Below, one piece after another: positions 24,578-35,727 of a stretch of DNA of 64,000 nt; position 1 is the stretch's first letter; each line of letters opens with the position of its first letter. Both the position numbers and the translations under genes were made by a program. The DNA comes from Earliella scabrosa (taxonomy: Eukaryota > Basidiomycota > Agaricomycetes > Polyporales > Polyporaceae). Under the pieces are notes generated by a model that had not been told where the DNA came from, ran no database searches, and saw nothing but the letters and a program-made list of their open reading frames with translations. The stretch is from the NCBI GenBank assembly GCA_022605405.1, contig JABYQQ010000009.1:930001-994000 (forward strand), read 5' to 3'.

Positions 24578-24825
24578 GTTGGAGCCTAGGTGCTAGAAGT
24601 AGACGGGCATGGAGGAGGAGAGGGTCGTGGAAGCAGCGAACAGAGGCGCGGCGCACGAGTCCGAAAGTCCGAGTCGCGCGTCGCGGCGCGCGTCTTCCAT
24701 CACAGAGTCATTTTCTGCAAGTCCTCCATCTATACCTCATCTAAAAGCTTGTGTTGAATTTCTCTCTTTGTATTCAGCTACGCGTCACGTCATCATCAAC
24801 ATTCGACGAGCTGTGGCAAGTCGCG
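24578..24825. promoter_or_regulatory. Shared divergent promoter, SAM carrier and Sen54
   Basis: A 248-bp interval between two divergent start codons. TCACGTCA at 24785-24792 (TGACGTGA on the other strand) is a CRE/bZIP-like site about 34 bp upstream of the Sen54 ATG. Its use is an inference. Confidence 0.5.
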
Positions 24826-26480
24826 ATGGACGACAATTTGGAACTCCCTACCGCGACCCCCAAACCCGAGGGATCTCAGGATAGAGATGAGGAGGAGCAG
24901 TCGTCGGGGGACGAGGACCAAGGGCCGGATTGGACCAAAATACCGTACGTCTTGGTATCATCGCGTGCATTGGCTGTTTGTGAACGATCTGCAGTGGTTT
25001 GTCCTCCGCGCGACCCGTCATACCGAAGCGAGGCGAGAAGGACTTTGAGCCCATCGCACAGGGAGGCTCCGGCCTTCAAAGACACGTCCTCGATCGCTCG
25101 CGTTCTGCTATGCTCGACGCTCTGAAGGCAACGCGAACCATTTCTCAGTGAGTTCTTTTCACTAGGGTGCCGGATGCCTCGTCCTGATCCCCTTGAAGCA
25201 AGTCGGTCAGCCACGCCATCTGGTACCCGCAGCTCAGCCGAGCCCACGTCACAGTCGCGCGGGGTATTCACTTTCATACGATGGGTCACTCCGTCGCGCG
25301 TGCGTCAGAGAACGTGGAGGACGCGAAGAAGATTCAGAAACGCCTTGAGCTGCTCCCGGAGGAGGCCTTGTACCTGGTTGAGCGGGGTGCGATGTATTGC
25401 TGGAGGCCCACGGATTTGCCGCTGCACAAGACCCCATTGCTTGATGATATGGAGGGTATACCCATGTCTGTCCAGCAGGCGTATGCGGAGATGGTCGGTT
25501 CGGAAGATCTCACCTTCGAGAAATACCAGGTAAGTACATCGGTGTTCCTCTCTACCCTGCTTGTAAACAGTCCAGCTGTCAGGTCTATGCATACCTCCGA
25601 CGGCTAGGTTATGTGGTGACAAGGACGATGCCTCCAACACCTGACTACCCAATGCCGCCTCCCTTCCCTTCAACCACTAGCCAATCCAGCTCTATTCTAG
25701 GCAGAATACGTTCTAGTGTGGCTCGCCTAGTGTCATGTCTCGTGCATTTATGTACGGGGGGACGCGACTGGTGGAAGCCTGTACGTATGAGTCCATGGCT
25801 GCACCATGATATGAACAACTGTGAGTATCGAACGACAACACAAATTTTGATAGACACTGATTGCCCTGTTCTCCAGCATCCCTCTTCAAGTCGCTGCGCT
25901 TTCTGCCTTCAGGCTACGATGTCCCACTGCATATTGCGAAAGCACCCGAAAGCCCACCCTCTCCTTACCAAACATTCTACAACTTGTACAAGCCATCCAC
26001 GCCCTTCAAGAAGACTGCGCCGCCACCCCCAGACTTCTCGGTCGTAGTCGTCAAGTACGCACCTAGTTCTGATCTACCACAGCATACTGATCCGCTTTGG
26101 ACGACAGTGCTAGGACGACACCAATGCCTACTATCTCTGAGCTAACGGATCTCTTTGGAGAGCTACCGGAGCTACCACCGCCTGTCCCTCGTAAGCGGAT
26201 GTCCTTCGCACAGCAAAAGGAGGCTGCGGCGGCTGCATCAAAACAACCCCCAAATGCCGCATCTTCCCCAGCCCCGGTACATGCCTCGTCCTTCAGCATG
26301 TCGTTCCCTTGGATTTGGCCATCACCACGGCCAGACGAGCAGAAGCTGACTCGTCCGACGAACCCGTTCCCGTCGTTGAAGACAGGGAAGAAGATGGTCG
26401 TGGTCGCCGCCGTCGATGCCGGGACGATCAGTTTCTTCCGCTTCGGACAAGGCGTGTTCACAGAATGGCCCATGGCGTAG
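24826..26480 (+). CDS. SEN54: tRNA-splicing endonuclease subunit Sen54
   Basis: Structural, non-catalytic subunit of the tetrameric endonuclease that cuts introns from pre-tRNAs. Six exons: 24826-24944, 24995-25147, 25199-25529, 25583-25820, 25877-26054 and 26108-26480, giving 463 aa. The Sen54 N-domain is clear: VIPKRGEKDFEP, LDRSRSAMLDAL, then SHAIWYPQLSRAHVTVARG and IHFHTMGHSV. LPEEALYLVERG and YLRRLGYVVTRT follow. The C-terminal domain ends with VVVAAVDAGTISFFRFGQG just before the stop. The third exon's acceptor is AAG, which is weak, but the join gives TISHKSVSHAIWYP and is clearly right. The middle is low-complexity, as usual in fungi. Confidence 0.93.
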
Positions 26481-27222
26481 TTGATGGTGAGCGAGCCCAT
26501 GTCGTTCGGCTTTGCGTCTTTGACAAATATCGAAATTTCAGGGCCTGTACATTCTAAACGCCGAAGCAACTGCCTATGTCCACCAGCGATCCAATCTCGC
26601 CCTGTTTTGTCGTACACGGACTTATCACGCCATCCTGCGCTGTTCACTGGTCCAGAGATGGCGCGGTATCGAAAGGCGGCTCGTGGACGCAACCAGCGCT
26701 CGAGAGAATGGTGCGTCTGTTTGCCGCTGTGGGAGCAGATCACGTAGATGTTGTGAGAAGAGGGCAAGACCTAGGAGAGAGGACGTTGCATAGTGCTACT
26801 GTTTAGTTGTGTTCGATCCACATGCTGACAACAATCGAGGACTGAGCGCGGTAGCTTACAGAAATACGTAGCATGAAGGGAGGGGGGCTCCTGAGCCAGC
26901 GGTGTCCTATGTAAGATGGAAACTTCCGAGATTGTCTGATTCCAGTATACGACAAATATTGCACGAGGTCCGCACTGAGCAGCGGTCGTTAGGAAGGTGG
27001 CGACGCTATGTATGTGTTGTGAAGGTTGACATGCTGCACGTCTTTGTACATCTGTCTGAGAACCAGAGTGAGTTGCGCGAGGTCGATGGGAAAAGTTTGA
27101 GCAAACGCTTACCGTTTGACTAACCAAGCTCAACTGTCGTTGCGACTCGGAGCGGAGGAGACGCAATAACGCAAAAGTAGGCCATTGACTCGGAATTTGC
27201 ATCAGTGCGGGGTGGGCGATAA
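26481..27222. other. Convergent intergenic region
   Basis: 3' ends of Sen54 (plus) and the next F-box-like gene (minus). A plus-strand open stretch at about 26,540-26,790, preceded by a good intron-like sequence, is discussed as a finding. I do not call a gene. Confidence 0.5.
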
Positions 27223-28918
27223 TTAGCCTGTTTGGGAGTTGCGCTCGATCCTGCGTCGTTCGTCAATTCGGAGAGTGTACAGCAGTGGGACGTAGCGCGC
27301 GACCTCCGTCCACCGCTCGGCGAACTGACGTTCCTCCTCATCGTGGTCGAAATCATCGTGGTAGAGGTTGCACAAGGAGGGAAAGATGCGCGCGAGAAAG
27401 ACGGTGACCAGCGCCTGCTCAGTGATGCGCGACATCCCGACCGACAAGTTTATCACCCGCGACGGGCTTGCTTTGTGGGCGAGCTCGCCGTAAAACTCCT
27501 CCGCGAAGCCTCCGTCCTCCACATCGTCTTCGCGCTCCCCGTTTTCCACGCATTCTTCCGCGTCGACCCTGAGTCTGATGGTAACCAGATTCCGGCCGCG
27601 TGCCGCGAGATGAATGAGTGCCCGCAGGGTGGGGACGCCGTGCGGTTCGTAGGCACAGTAATGCTGCTCCGAAATGCTGAAGTCCACGAGGGCCGGCCAG
27701 GCGTTGACCATACCGAGGAAGAGTTCGTCATCCAGCGCATGTCTGCACTCCGCGGAGAAGTCGAAAGCCGTCATCTTGGTGAATTCTAGCAGTGGTGCGA
27801 AGTCGACGGAGCGCACGACAGTCTCGCTCGCGCGAGCGGTCCTCAGCCTGGCGTGCGCCTCTTCGTGGGGTTCGATGCGAAGCGTGGTGAAAACATCGGT
27901 GGAGAATTGGTAACGGATGGCCTCGAAGAGAGCGCTGTACGATGTCGGCGCGTCGCTCCGAAGGATTCTGAGTTGGAGATCGGAGATGTTTGGAAGGGGC
28001 AACGCGCGACTGAAGGCGATATAGGCCGGCACCGTGGCAACCGCACTTAAACAATTCTCCAAATGCTGGAATGGGAGTACCGTGCTTCTCCACTGTGGCC
28101 ACGTCCCGTTGTCTTCGAGACGGATGGACACGTAGCGGAGGGTCGGCAGTTGAGCGAGACGCATGACGGCGTCAGGACCAATGGGTATGTCAAGGCAGCT
28201 GAAGCTCACCAACGGCAACGTTGATGCGAGGAATGACAGCAAAGCGATGGTAGTATGGTTCGGGGAAGGGAGAGGAGCATGAGATTCGTACCCGACACTG
28301 AGCTCCCGCAGTCGAGGAAACCGGGATTCTATGGCTGCCAATGCCGCCCGTAACACCGTCTCTTCGCGCGGGTTCCAAGAGAAGATGTAGATAGACGTGA
28401 CCCGATCTCCCAGGAGCGACAGGAGGTGAGAGCATGATTGCCCAGCGAGCCCCAACGAGTGCCAGCTCACGATGCGGACATTGGGCAACAAAACCAGAGT
28501 GGGCCTAAGAGCACACAGGAGCGAGACGACGCTGTGATGTATGTTGACTCGAGTTTTGCGTCCCCAGGAAAAAGTGCCAAGCTTCCGCACGTGTCTTGCA
28601 TACTTGAGAAACGTTGTCCAGCTTCTCGAGAGCAACGCTTCTTCTCGGATGGTCTGACCAAATCTCGTTAATGAGGTGGCGTTTACGGACATACTGGTTA
28701 CATACAAGCTGATGATTCTGTACCTCCCATACCGTTGAAGGGAGACAATAGACAAGAGGGCTGAGGTTCGGAAGGATCCGCCAGAGGGACTGTATGGCGG
28801 GCTCCTGGTAAGCCTTGCAAGTTCGCGCAAGCACAGCTAGCGTGCGTTCGTCAGTGTATTCGCAGATATTCCGGACAATCTCTGCAATACACAAAGCTTG
28901 CTGCACCGAGGAAGGCAT
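27223..28918 (-). CDS. F-box-like protein, array family
   Basis: Exon 1 28918-28706, intron 28705-28654 (donor GTATGT), exon 2 28653-27223; 547 aa. Exon 1 holds the F-box-like helices (ALCIAEIVRNICEY, LAVLARTCKAYQEPAI, LWRILPNLSPLVYCLP). Exon 2 opens with the family block (WTTFLKYARHVRKLG), then ALRPTLVLLPNVRIVSW and a body of alternating hydrophobic segments resembling degenerate leucine-rich repeats. The C-terminus is RWTEVARYVPLLYTLRIDERRR. F-box proteins bind Skp1 and act as substrate receptors of SCF ubiquitin ligases; this role is inferred from the N-terminus only. The start at 28918 (MPSSVQQ) matches where paralogues begin; ATGs at 28933 and 28945 are in frame upstream. Confidence 0.82.
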
Positions 28919-29358
28919 TCTGTGTAAGAACATTCTATTTAGCACGGGTACTTAAGGCCGACAATTGACTTGCTACTCAACAACTTATGAAGGTCACGTT
29001 GAAGGATGGTGAGATGGTGAGGTGAATGGGCGCTTCAACTACCACGACTTCAGGCTTCAGGGCAGGTTCGCATCCGATGCGTCCACTCCGTGGTCCGAGT
29101 CTCCGAGTCCTGTCGCACCAGCATCGCACTACTTACTGCATCAGTACACCACTGACTATTTACTCTGTTCCCGTAACCTCTCTGGGTCAGACAAGATGGG
29201 AATGTCGCCGCCAATGCAGACCACGAACAGATTGCAGAAGGAAATCATCGAACTACTATACAGTGTCCTATTGCTACACGGTGAGTCCATGCCGAATCTT
29301 CATACCAAGCCCAACACGCCGGGGCCGCAACCGCGTTGGAATTCCCCCGCCCGCTCGC
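28919..29358. other. Intergenic, no gene seen
   Basis: 5' flank of the F-box-like gene and 3' flank of the unknown minus-strand gene. It contains short open frames without motifs. Confidence 0.6.
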
Positions 29359-30551
29359 CTACTCATCAACTGGTTCAACGAAAGCCTCCCAAGCAAACCC
29401 CTCCCTGGTGTTGCGCCGCGAGGGCTCGGATCGCTGAGGTACTACGGGTCCGGCTAGTGCGGCACGCGACACTGGCCTACCGACCTGAGGAATCGAGGAC
29501 GCAAGAACCGCGGCGTACGACCTCTTGCCTGGCAGTGGGATACCGATCGATATCTTCGACGGAACGTCAACGGCGTCCGCCCGCAATGGCTGGGAAACCC
29601 TCTGCTTATCCCCACCGACTGTCGTGGACTGTCGCAGTACGTCTGCCTCGTCATCCGCCTCGAACCCCGCCTCGGACGGAGGTTCGATGTACCCACCCTC
29701 GATCTCGTATCGCGTACAAGAAGACTCGTAGCGTGCACCGTTGCGTAAGGTCTTCTTGTGAGTATCGATCGCTGGTGGAGGCCTCACGCGCTGGCTCAGG
29801 CGAGAGGGCGTCGAAGTCGCGCGGGAGGTGGGGTCCTTCGGTTTCGTGTCGTGGACAGCGGCGACGCGTTCTTCGCGAATCGCGGCCGTCCTGGCCATCG
29901 CGACAACCTGCGTCTGCGTGTCTCGGGGAGGGGGGTAGATGTTGCCCTCGCTGGAGATCTCCTCCTCCGTCACGCTGTAGTCCAGCTCCTCGTCGGTGTC
30001 GCGGAAGTCTCCGTCGCGCATCCGCGCCATGCGCCGCAGCGACTGAGACCTCTGCAGAAAGTACCGAATGAAGTCGGGGTTCGCTTCGAAGTAGTCATAC
30101 TCGTCCTCAAAGCGTCGGTCCAGGCCCGCAGAGCCCAGAACGGCAATCGTCGAGCACGCGGTTGGAGGTGGGGATGCAAGGCTGGACGTGGACGTGAGCG
30201 ACCGAGCGTTTGACGAGTCGGGCGAGCCTTCGTCGCGTATCAGCGGAGGAGGGCTAGGAGTCAGCTCCCGCATGAGGCTGTGGGTTTGCCAGGGGGAGTG
30301 CCCGAGCGCATATGGGGCGTTCAGCTCGCGATCTACCCATGAGATCGGTGCACCAAGGACATCATTGGATGTGCCAGTCTTACCGCATGGTGAGTTCCAC
30401 AACGCTCGAGTATGCAGTATGCACTCACAATATGTTCGAGCAGTGGCCACGGATTGAACTGCCAAGATCCCTGCGCGCGTTGCGGTGCCGCGTGTGCAAC
30501 CCTTTTCCCTGGATCGGCGGGAGGAGCAATCACCCTCGAGAAGGAATTCAT
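29359..30551 (-). CDS. Unrecognised disordered protein
   Basis: Exon 1 30551-30429, intron 30428-30379 (50 nt, donor GTGAGT), exon 2 30378-29359; 380 aa. I do not recognise it. The N-terminus is basic (MNSFSRVIAPPADPGKR). A short ordered-looking segment joins across the intron (WPLLEHI then TGTSNDVLGAP, WVDRELNAPYALG). The centre has one helical region with aromatic and acidic residues (FEDEYDYFEANPDFIRYFLQRSQSLRRMARM), followed by an acidic stretch and a basic, Pro/Ser-rich tail ending AWEAFVEPVDE. No signal peptide or membrane segment is seen. The long open frame and a clean phase-0 intron support a real gene. The acceptor (TAAG) is weak, and a longer retained frame from 30465 is the alternative. 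Confidence 0.6.
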
Positions 30552-31066
30552 CGTAAGGCCCGACAGCTATCGAGAGTCCGGAGAGTGGGCGTGCAACGAG
30601 CAGAAGACCGCAATATGTACAACGAAAAGACGTGGGGAGTCGCTTCGCGCGTGGACCCCACGTTTATATCTTAGCGCGTTTACATGGTGCCACCTGCTCC
30701 TTTGTCTTCCTGCGAGAGTCAAAGGCCCCTTTATGCAAGGCGGCAATCTTGTACGCATGCATCTATGTCTTATCTCTGTGAATACAATCCCTGTCGGAAT
30801 GAACAATCATTTACATCCCTATTATCATGGATGACATGGCCACTTTGCTGGAGTCCTATCCACACAATGACGACGCTCTACTTACGTCCTGTCGATGAAA
30901 GCAACGTATCCCCACAGAGACGAGAAATAGATGGTAAACATGGTTTCAAGACTCTTGCCGACGTTGTGCCTACAGTGTGTACTTGATGTTATGCGATGTA
31001 TCCAGTTCAGATCCAGTCAAATGTGAACAATGGGCGTCAGTGCAATGACAGGCGCCCATCTCTTCA
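30552..31066. other. Intergenic, no gene seen
   Basis: 5' flank of the unknown gene. Only short open frames without motifs. Confidence 0.6.
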
Positions 31067-32330
31067 CATTTGCATAGGATGACTCTTCACATCAACGGCA
31101 GACCTCATTACCCGTTCACCTTCTCCGAACACTATGACGACTTCCGTGCGCACCTCGTCGCGGGGGATTACGGGGACGATACTCCTCGAACTTCCACCTC
31201 ATGCATTCTGGACTATGTAGCTTCCACGCCCTCGCGGTGTATCCCCGCTCCGGCCTGACTTGGACACGGTGTCTATCTCGTCCTTCTGGAGAAGGCGGAA
31301 CACGAGCTCTCGAAAGGCCTCACGCACGCTGGGGATAGAAATCACAGTCAGACTCCATCGGACGAATGGATCGCTCAGGAGGAACGTGCTACGTGCGGCG
31401 GACTCTATGGCTCAGCTCGCACGCGAACCGGAGGCCGTCGAGTGGAAGAGGTCAGCATACGAAGGAGCACCATTCAAGGGATGAGGCGCGCCCCGCTTTC
31501 AATGAGCGGGACAGGGACGGAGAGGGGGAGAGGCGGAAGGCGTTCGAGGAGTGGCTGGCTAAGAAGGAAGAGGATTGGCAGGGAGAAGTGCTATCCTTGG
31601 ACAAGGTGGGCCTCACTACCCTCGACTGAATGCTGCGGGCGGACGACGAAGAGGGACGAGGCCATAAGTATGCCTGAAACCCATCAAGGTGGATTCAAGG
31701 TCACGACAGACGGCCTGATCCGACAACGAAGAGAACGAAGTCGGTGTTCGCGAGGACCTCATTGACCCCGCATCTAGAACACTCCAAATCTTCAGCACCT
31801 TCCCCCAACGCACCCGGCTCGGTCACCGCACATGTTCCCCCGGATGAACACGCCAGAGTCGTTCGACAACTCCCATATAACTTGATCACGCAGGGCAGCC
31901 ATTCCGTCCGAATGTGCCACCATCCACGCCACGCCTTCTCCCGTCACGGTTTCTACTCTCCCGGACCCCCGCTCGCCGTACAGCTCCTCTTGTCACACCG
32001 TCAGGAAGTACGGGTGATGGTGGAGATGTACCGCAAATGTCACCCGCATCCGGGGGGCCAGTGTACACGCCGACGATGCTGAAATGGAGGCCCGACTGGA
32101 CGGCGAAGGCGAAGGCACAGGCGACTCGCAACTCGAACGAACTCGAACGCGCTTCCGCTTTTGCGGACAATGCTTCCTTCTTGCATGAAACCGTCATGAT
32201 CCGGATCTCACATCGGCGAGGAATCTGACTCGGTCGATCCCGCCATATACATGCCAGTCTCCTTTCCACCGTAGCCGAACACCCTCATGAGAACAATTGC
32301 CTTCCGGGGGTTTCGACGAGGCCGGGCTCG
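31067..32330. pseudogene. Degenerate coding remnants, family unknown
   Basis: Protein-like segments lie in several frames and are interrupted by stops. On the plus strand from about 31079 there is INGRPHYPFTFSEHYDDF and then AGDYGDDTP; later, in other frames, LEKAEHELSKGLTHAGD and FEEWLAKKEEDWQGEVLSLD, a charged helical stretch (about 31,530-31,610). On the minus strand from about 32,200 there is KKEALSAKAEARSSSFEL followed by FAVQSGLHFSIVGVYTGPPD. No single splice model joins them. I read this as one or two decayed genes; a poorly spliced live gene is the alternative. The family is not recognised. Confidence 0.35.
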
Positions 32331-32602
32331 CGCGCGAGCTCGCTGGAGAGAATACGCTGGAATGTGACGTCTCTACCCGCGATCAAAAAGGCGAGGAAGC
32401 GGTTTGGATCTGAGTCGGCCGGGACGATCGCTGCTCTCCCCGTTTAGACGCCCCCTCCCAGGTACAGACAAGCAGGAACACACCCGTGGTCGCACGAGCC
32501 GGCGGCCGACTCATAAGCAGACACGGGCTGACGCGGTTATGTGCAACATATACTTATTCGACACACAAGGCAAGCTACACTATGTAGGAAGCATACACCC
32601 GT
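32331..32602. other. Intergenic, no gene seen
   Basis: 3' flank of the first methyltransferase gene; no coding or structural signal recognised. Confidence 0.5.
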
Positions 32603-33388
32603 TCAAACGAAACCAGGGATCAACTTGTACGGCGTTATCTTCGACCACGCAACCCATTCGTCCTTGAACTCCTTCCGCAGGATATCGTCCTCAGTCCCCA
32701 CCCTGAGGACCATGACGATGGGGATCCACGCCACCTCCGCCGCCCACGCAACGACGAGCAACCTTCCGATCAGCGTGCCCATGATCCCGCTCTCCGCGAG
32801 CCACGAGCCGCTGCCGGTGAGGCACAAGAGCGTGCCCACGGTGACCATGATGAGTGCGGTGTAGCTCGGGTGGCGCACGATGGCGTACGGCCCGTCCGTG
32901 ACGAGCTTGTGGTCTTTCCGGAGGGAGAGCTCGAAGGTGAAGTGGCGGCCGAGTGCGCGGTAGCACAGGATACGCATGATGCCCCCGAGGGCACAGAGGA
33001 ACGCCCCGGCGAGGAACGTGGACGTCATGCGTACGCCCAGAGCAGAGGTCGCGGGGCGCCAGGCAAGCATGGGGAGGACGCGCTCGGCGACGGGAGAGGG
33101 AGAGTAGGTCGCGAGGATGGTGACGACCTCGAAGAGGATGAAGGTTTGTGTCATGGTCTGTTCATGTCCGAGCCGTCAACGTTAGCGGACGGATCGCAGC
33201 GTAGGTCGCTCAAGGTGTACCTTTTCGAGTGCGCGCACCCAGGGAGGGCGAACCTGCCGAACGATGTACTTCACCGTCGAGTACTTCGTCTGTTCGTCTG
33301 GGGTGGTGCGTGGATTGGGTGAAGTGAAGGTGATGTAGTTGGCGTATGCCGTGAGGAGGAGGAGGGGAACCTTGAGAAGGGTTGGCAT
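32603..33388 (-). CDS. Isoprenylcysteine carboxyl methyltransferase family protein (copy 1)
   Basis: Membrane enzyme of the Ste14/ICMT-PEMT superfamily, which uses SAM to methylate the C-terminal carboxyl of prenylated cysteines (Ras/Rho proteins, fungal pheromones) at the ER. Exon 1 33388-33221, intron 33220-33158 (63 nt), exon 2 33157-32603; 240 aa. Several hydrophobic segments are visible (LLKVPLLLLTAYANYITF, FILFEVVTILATY, FLAGAFLCALGGIM, GRLLVVAWAAEVAWIPIVMV). The SAM-binding core is RALGRHFTFEL, KDHKLVTDGPYAIVRHPSYTA and the terminal EDDILRKEFKDEWVAW. A TATA-like sequence lies upstream. ATG at 33400 is an alternative start. It is a tandem duplicate of the next gene, with the intron at the same place. 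Substrate specificity is not readable. Confidence 0.9.
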
Positions 33389-34248
33389 GGTAGAGAACAT
33401 GTTTGAATGGATGGCTGGGCTGCTCCTGTTGGAACGAGGGGGTAACAGATTATATATTGTGCATCCAAGCTTGCTACGGCGTCCGAAGAGACTGGAGCAA
33501 TCTGCGGAGAGCGGATCCGGCGATAGCCATACCTGTAATAGACTGCAGCACCTACCATCCGCAGACGATCACAACATGCCCGCAGTGAAGACATCATCGG
33601 GGGCCGCTGTAGCCTGCCGCAGAATCCGGAGGATGCAGGTATGCCTCAGACACAGGTTCGCTACGGCGCCGCGGATGTGGATTAGTGAGAAGGTCGGTAC
33701 TAATGCGTTCTGGGAGCCGTCAGGACGGGAATATTCAAGTAGATTGGCGCGTGTCCCACTCGTCGGACCGCATTTAGAGCTTAGACTGGCCCAGACATGA
33801 GGGCCCCGAAGACAAACATGGCACTGGAAGAAAATGGAGTAGTCTACCCAGAGATGATATACCGGATCAGCTGCTCGCAGACTGGGAGCTTCCAGGAGTG
33901 TGCATGAGAAACGAGCACTGTATGGAGGTCGTTACTCTCCCGGGCGGCGGTATCCTTGGCAAACTTTCTGCAGCCCAGCGACGTATACCTGATAGCAGGC
34001 GGCCGTGGATGACTAGTCGTGGTTTGGGAGATGCATCGTGTCACTGGGCGCTTCATGACGGTGCCGATAAATCTCGCACGTTGCGGCGGCCGTGAGCACA
34101 GTGACACAATCGCCCTACATAGTGTGCCGCGGTCCTCAGGTCTCGATGTTCAACTCTACAAGAGATGAAATTCGCCATGCAGCAATTACAGATGATAGAT
34201 CTACGGGCGAGTGATCTCGGCCAACTGAGCCGACGCTTTGAGCTAGCA
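33389..34248. other. Intergenic between the two ICMT copies
   Basis: No gene seen. A TATATATT sequence at about 33451-33458 (AATATATA on the minus strand) sits some 63 bp upstream of the copy-1 ATG and could be its TATA box. The rest has only short open frames. Confidence 0.5.
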
Positions 34249-35029
34249 CTAGTAGCATCCGGGAACGAGGGCACACGGCGTCCGACTCGCCCATTCCTCC
34301 CATTCCTTCCCAAAGGTCCTTCTCAGCATCTCGTCTTCTGTCTTGACACGGGAGAAGACCATGACGAGAGGGACATACGTCAGGTCAGCTAGCCATGCCA
34401 GAACGAAGGCCTTCCCCAACAAAGTCTCGAGGATCCCGCACTCCGTCAGCCACGACCCCCATCCCAAGAGGCACGCTATTGATCCAAAAACCACCATGGA
34501 TAGCGCAGTGTAGCTCGGATGACGCACAAACGAGTACGGTCCGCTGGTGACTAGGCGGTGGTCTTTCTGGACCGTGACCTCGAAGGTGAAGTGCCTGCCC
34601 ATCGAACGGTAGCATGCCTTCCTGATAAGTGCGCCTGCAACGAGGATGGTCCAGCCCGCCAGAAACGAAGGTGGTAGTCGAATGTTTGGACAATGCAACG
34701 GGGAAGGCAGAATGAAGGTATGTCCAAGCAACGTGTTGGCAGAGAAATGTGTCGCTGCGATGGCGACGACCTCAGCAGCGACAACTCCGCGGACGACGAA
34801 CTGAGCACAGATCAGCAAATGTGCTGATAGATAGCGCAACAGCTCGTACCTTGGATACTGAGCGTACCCAGGGGGGTCTCATGTTGATCGTGGCATATCC
34901 TACTTGTGCGGACATGCTGGGTGCATCGGGTTTGCGCACGACGGGGTTAGGTGAAGTGTAGGTGACATGGTTGGCCCATACGATCCCGAGAAGAAGTGGG
35001 ATCTTGAGAAGGCTAGTTGGCGACTCCAT
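34249..35029 (-). CDS. Isoprenylcysteine carboxyl methyltransferase family protein (copy 2)
   Basis: Exon 1 35029-34850, intron 34849-34801 (49 nt), exon 2 34800-34249; 243 aa. It has the same fold and motifs as copy 1: SLLKIPLLLGIVWANHVTYTSP at the N-terminus, RSMGRHFTFEV, KDHRLVTSGPYSFVRHPSYTA and EDEMLRRTFGKEWEEWASRTP at the end. Phase and position of the intron are identical to copy 1 (after a conserved RPPWVR segment), proving tandem duplication. The copies have diverged in the middle, where copy 2 has FSANTLLGHTFILPSP, so the duplication is not recent. The start was set at MESPTSLLK to match copy 1; in-frame upstream ATG codons exist. Confidence 0.9.
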
Positions 35030-35727
35030 GGCTGACCTACACAGGAGGAACGTCAGTTCCTCAGCATTCTGTTGAGACACTTATACGCTCGGAGCGGGCA
35101 CGGCCTATTGACATGAAACGTTCGCAAGCAGTCATGTGCTGTGATCTGTGCATTCGGCCATCAGTTCATGCTGTCTCGAGTGTCTGCTTATCGAGTCCTC
35201 TCACAGCAGCCGTGAGCGGCTCTATTACCCGCGATGTGAGTCGCCTTGTTGTCTCTTCCCATGATTGAGTGAAACCCCATACCATGACATGTCACTTTGG
35301 CAGATAAGCGCTCAACACGGGCCGATGGCGCGGACATTAAGTCTAGTGAGCCCTAAAGCAAAATATGTACGATGGACGAGGTTGCCCAGGGTTGCCTGTG
35401 AACGTAGATGAACGTTGTGAACTTTCGAAGAGCAATGATCAGGCGCTCCCGCCACGTGGCCGGCAGGAGAAAGGTTCTTACCACCGGGTCGCCGGCTCCG
35501 ACTATCCCAATATGGCAGGTCGAGTGTTTGTGGGCGTCGACTGGAACACGACCAAATGTTGAACTTCATCCGCAACCACCACCACCTCCCTTCTCCTCCC
35601 CAGCTTGAGGGCACCGTCTCCAGTGCTCTCTCGAAGCACCTCACGCACCACCTTCTCGGAGATTCCTCTGCCATCAACACGAAGTCTGTCTCGCCAATGA
35701 CTTCAAGCAGCAACATCGACAGGGGCC
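35030..35727. other. Divergent intergenic region, ICMT copy 2 and Rif1-like gene
   Basis: No gene seen. Open frames on both strands (about 35,310-35,740) lack motifs and are out of frame with the Rif1-like start. Confidence 0.5.
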
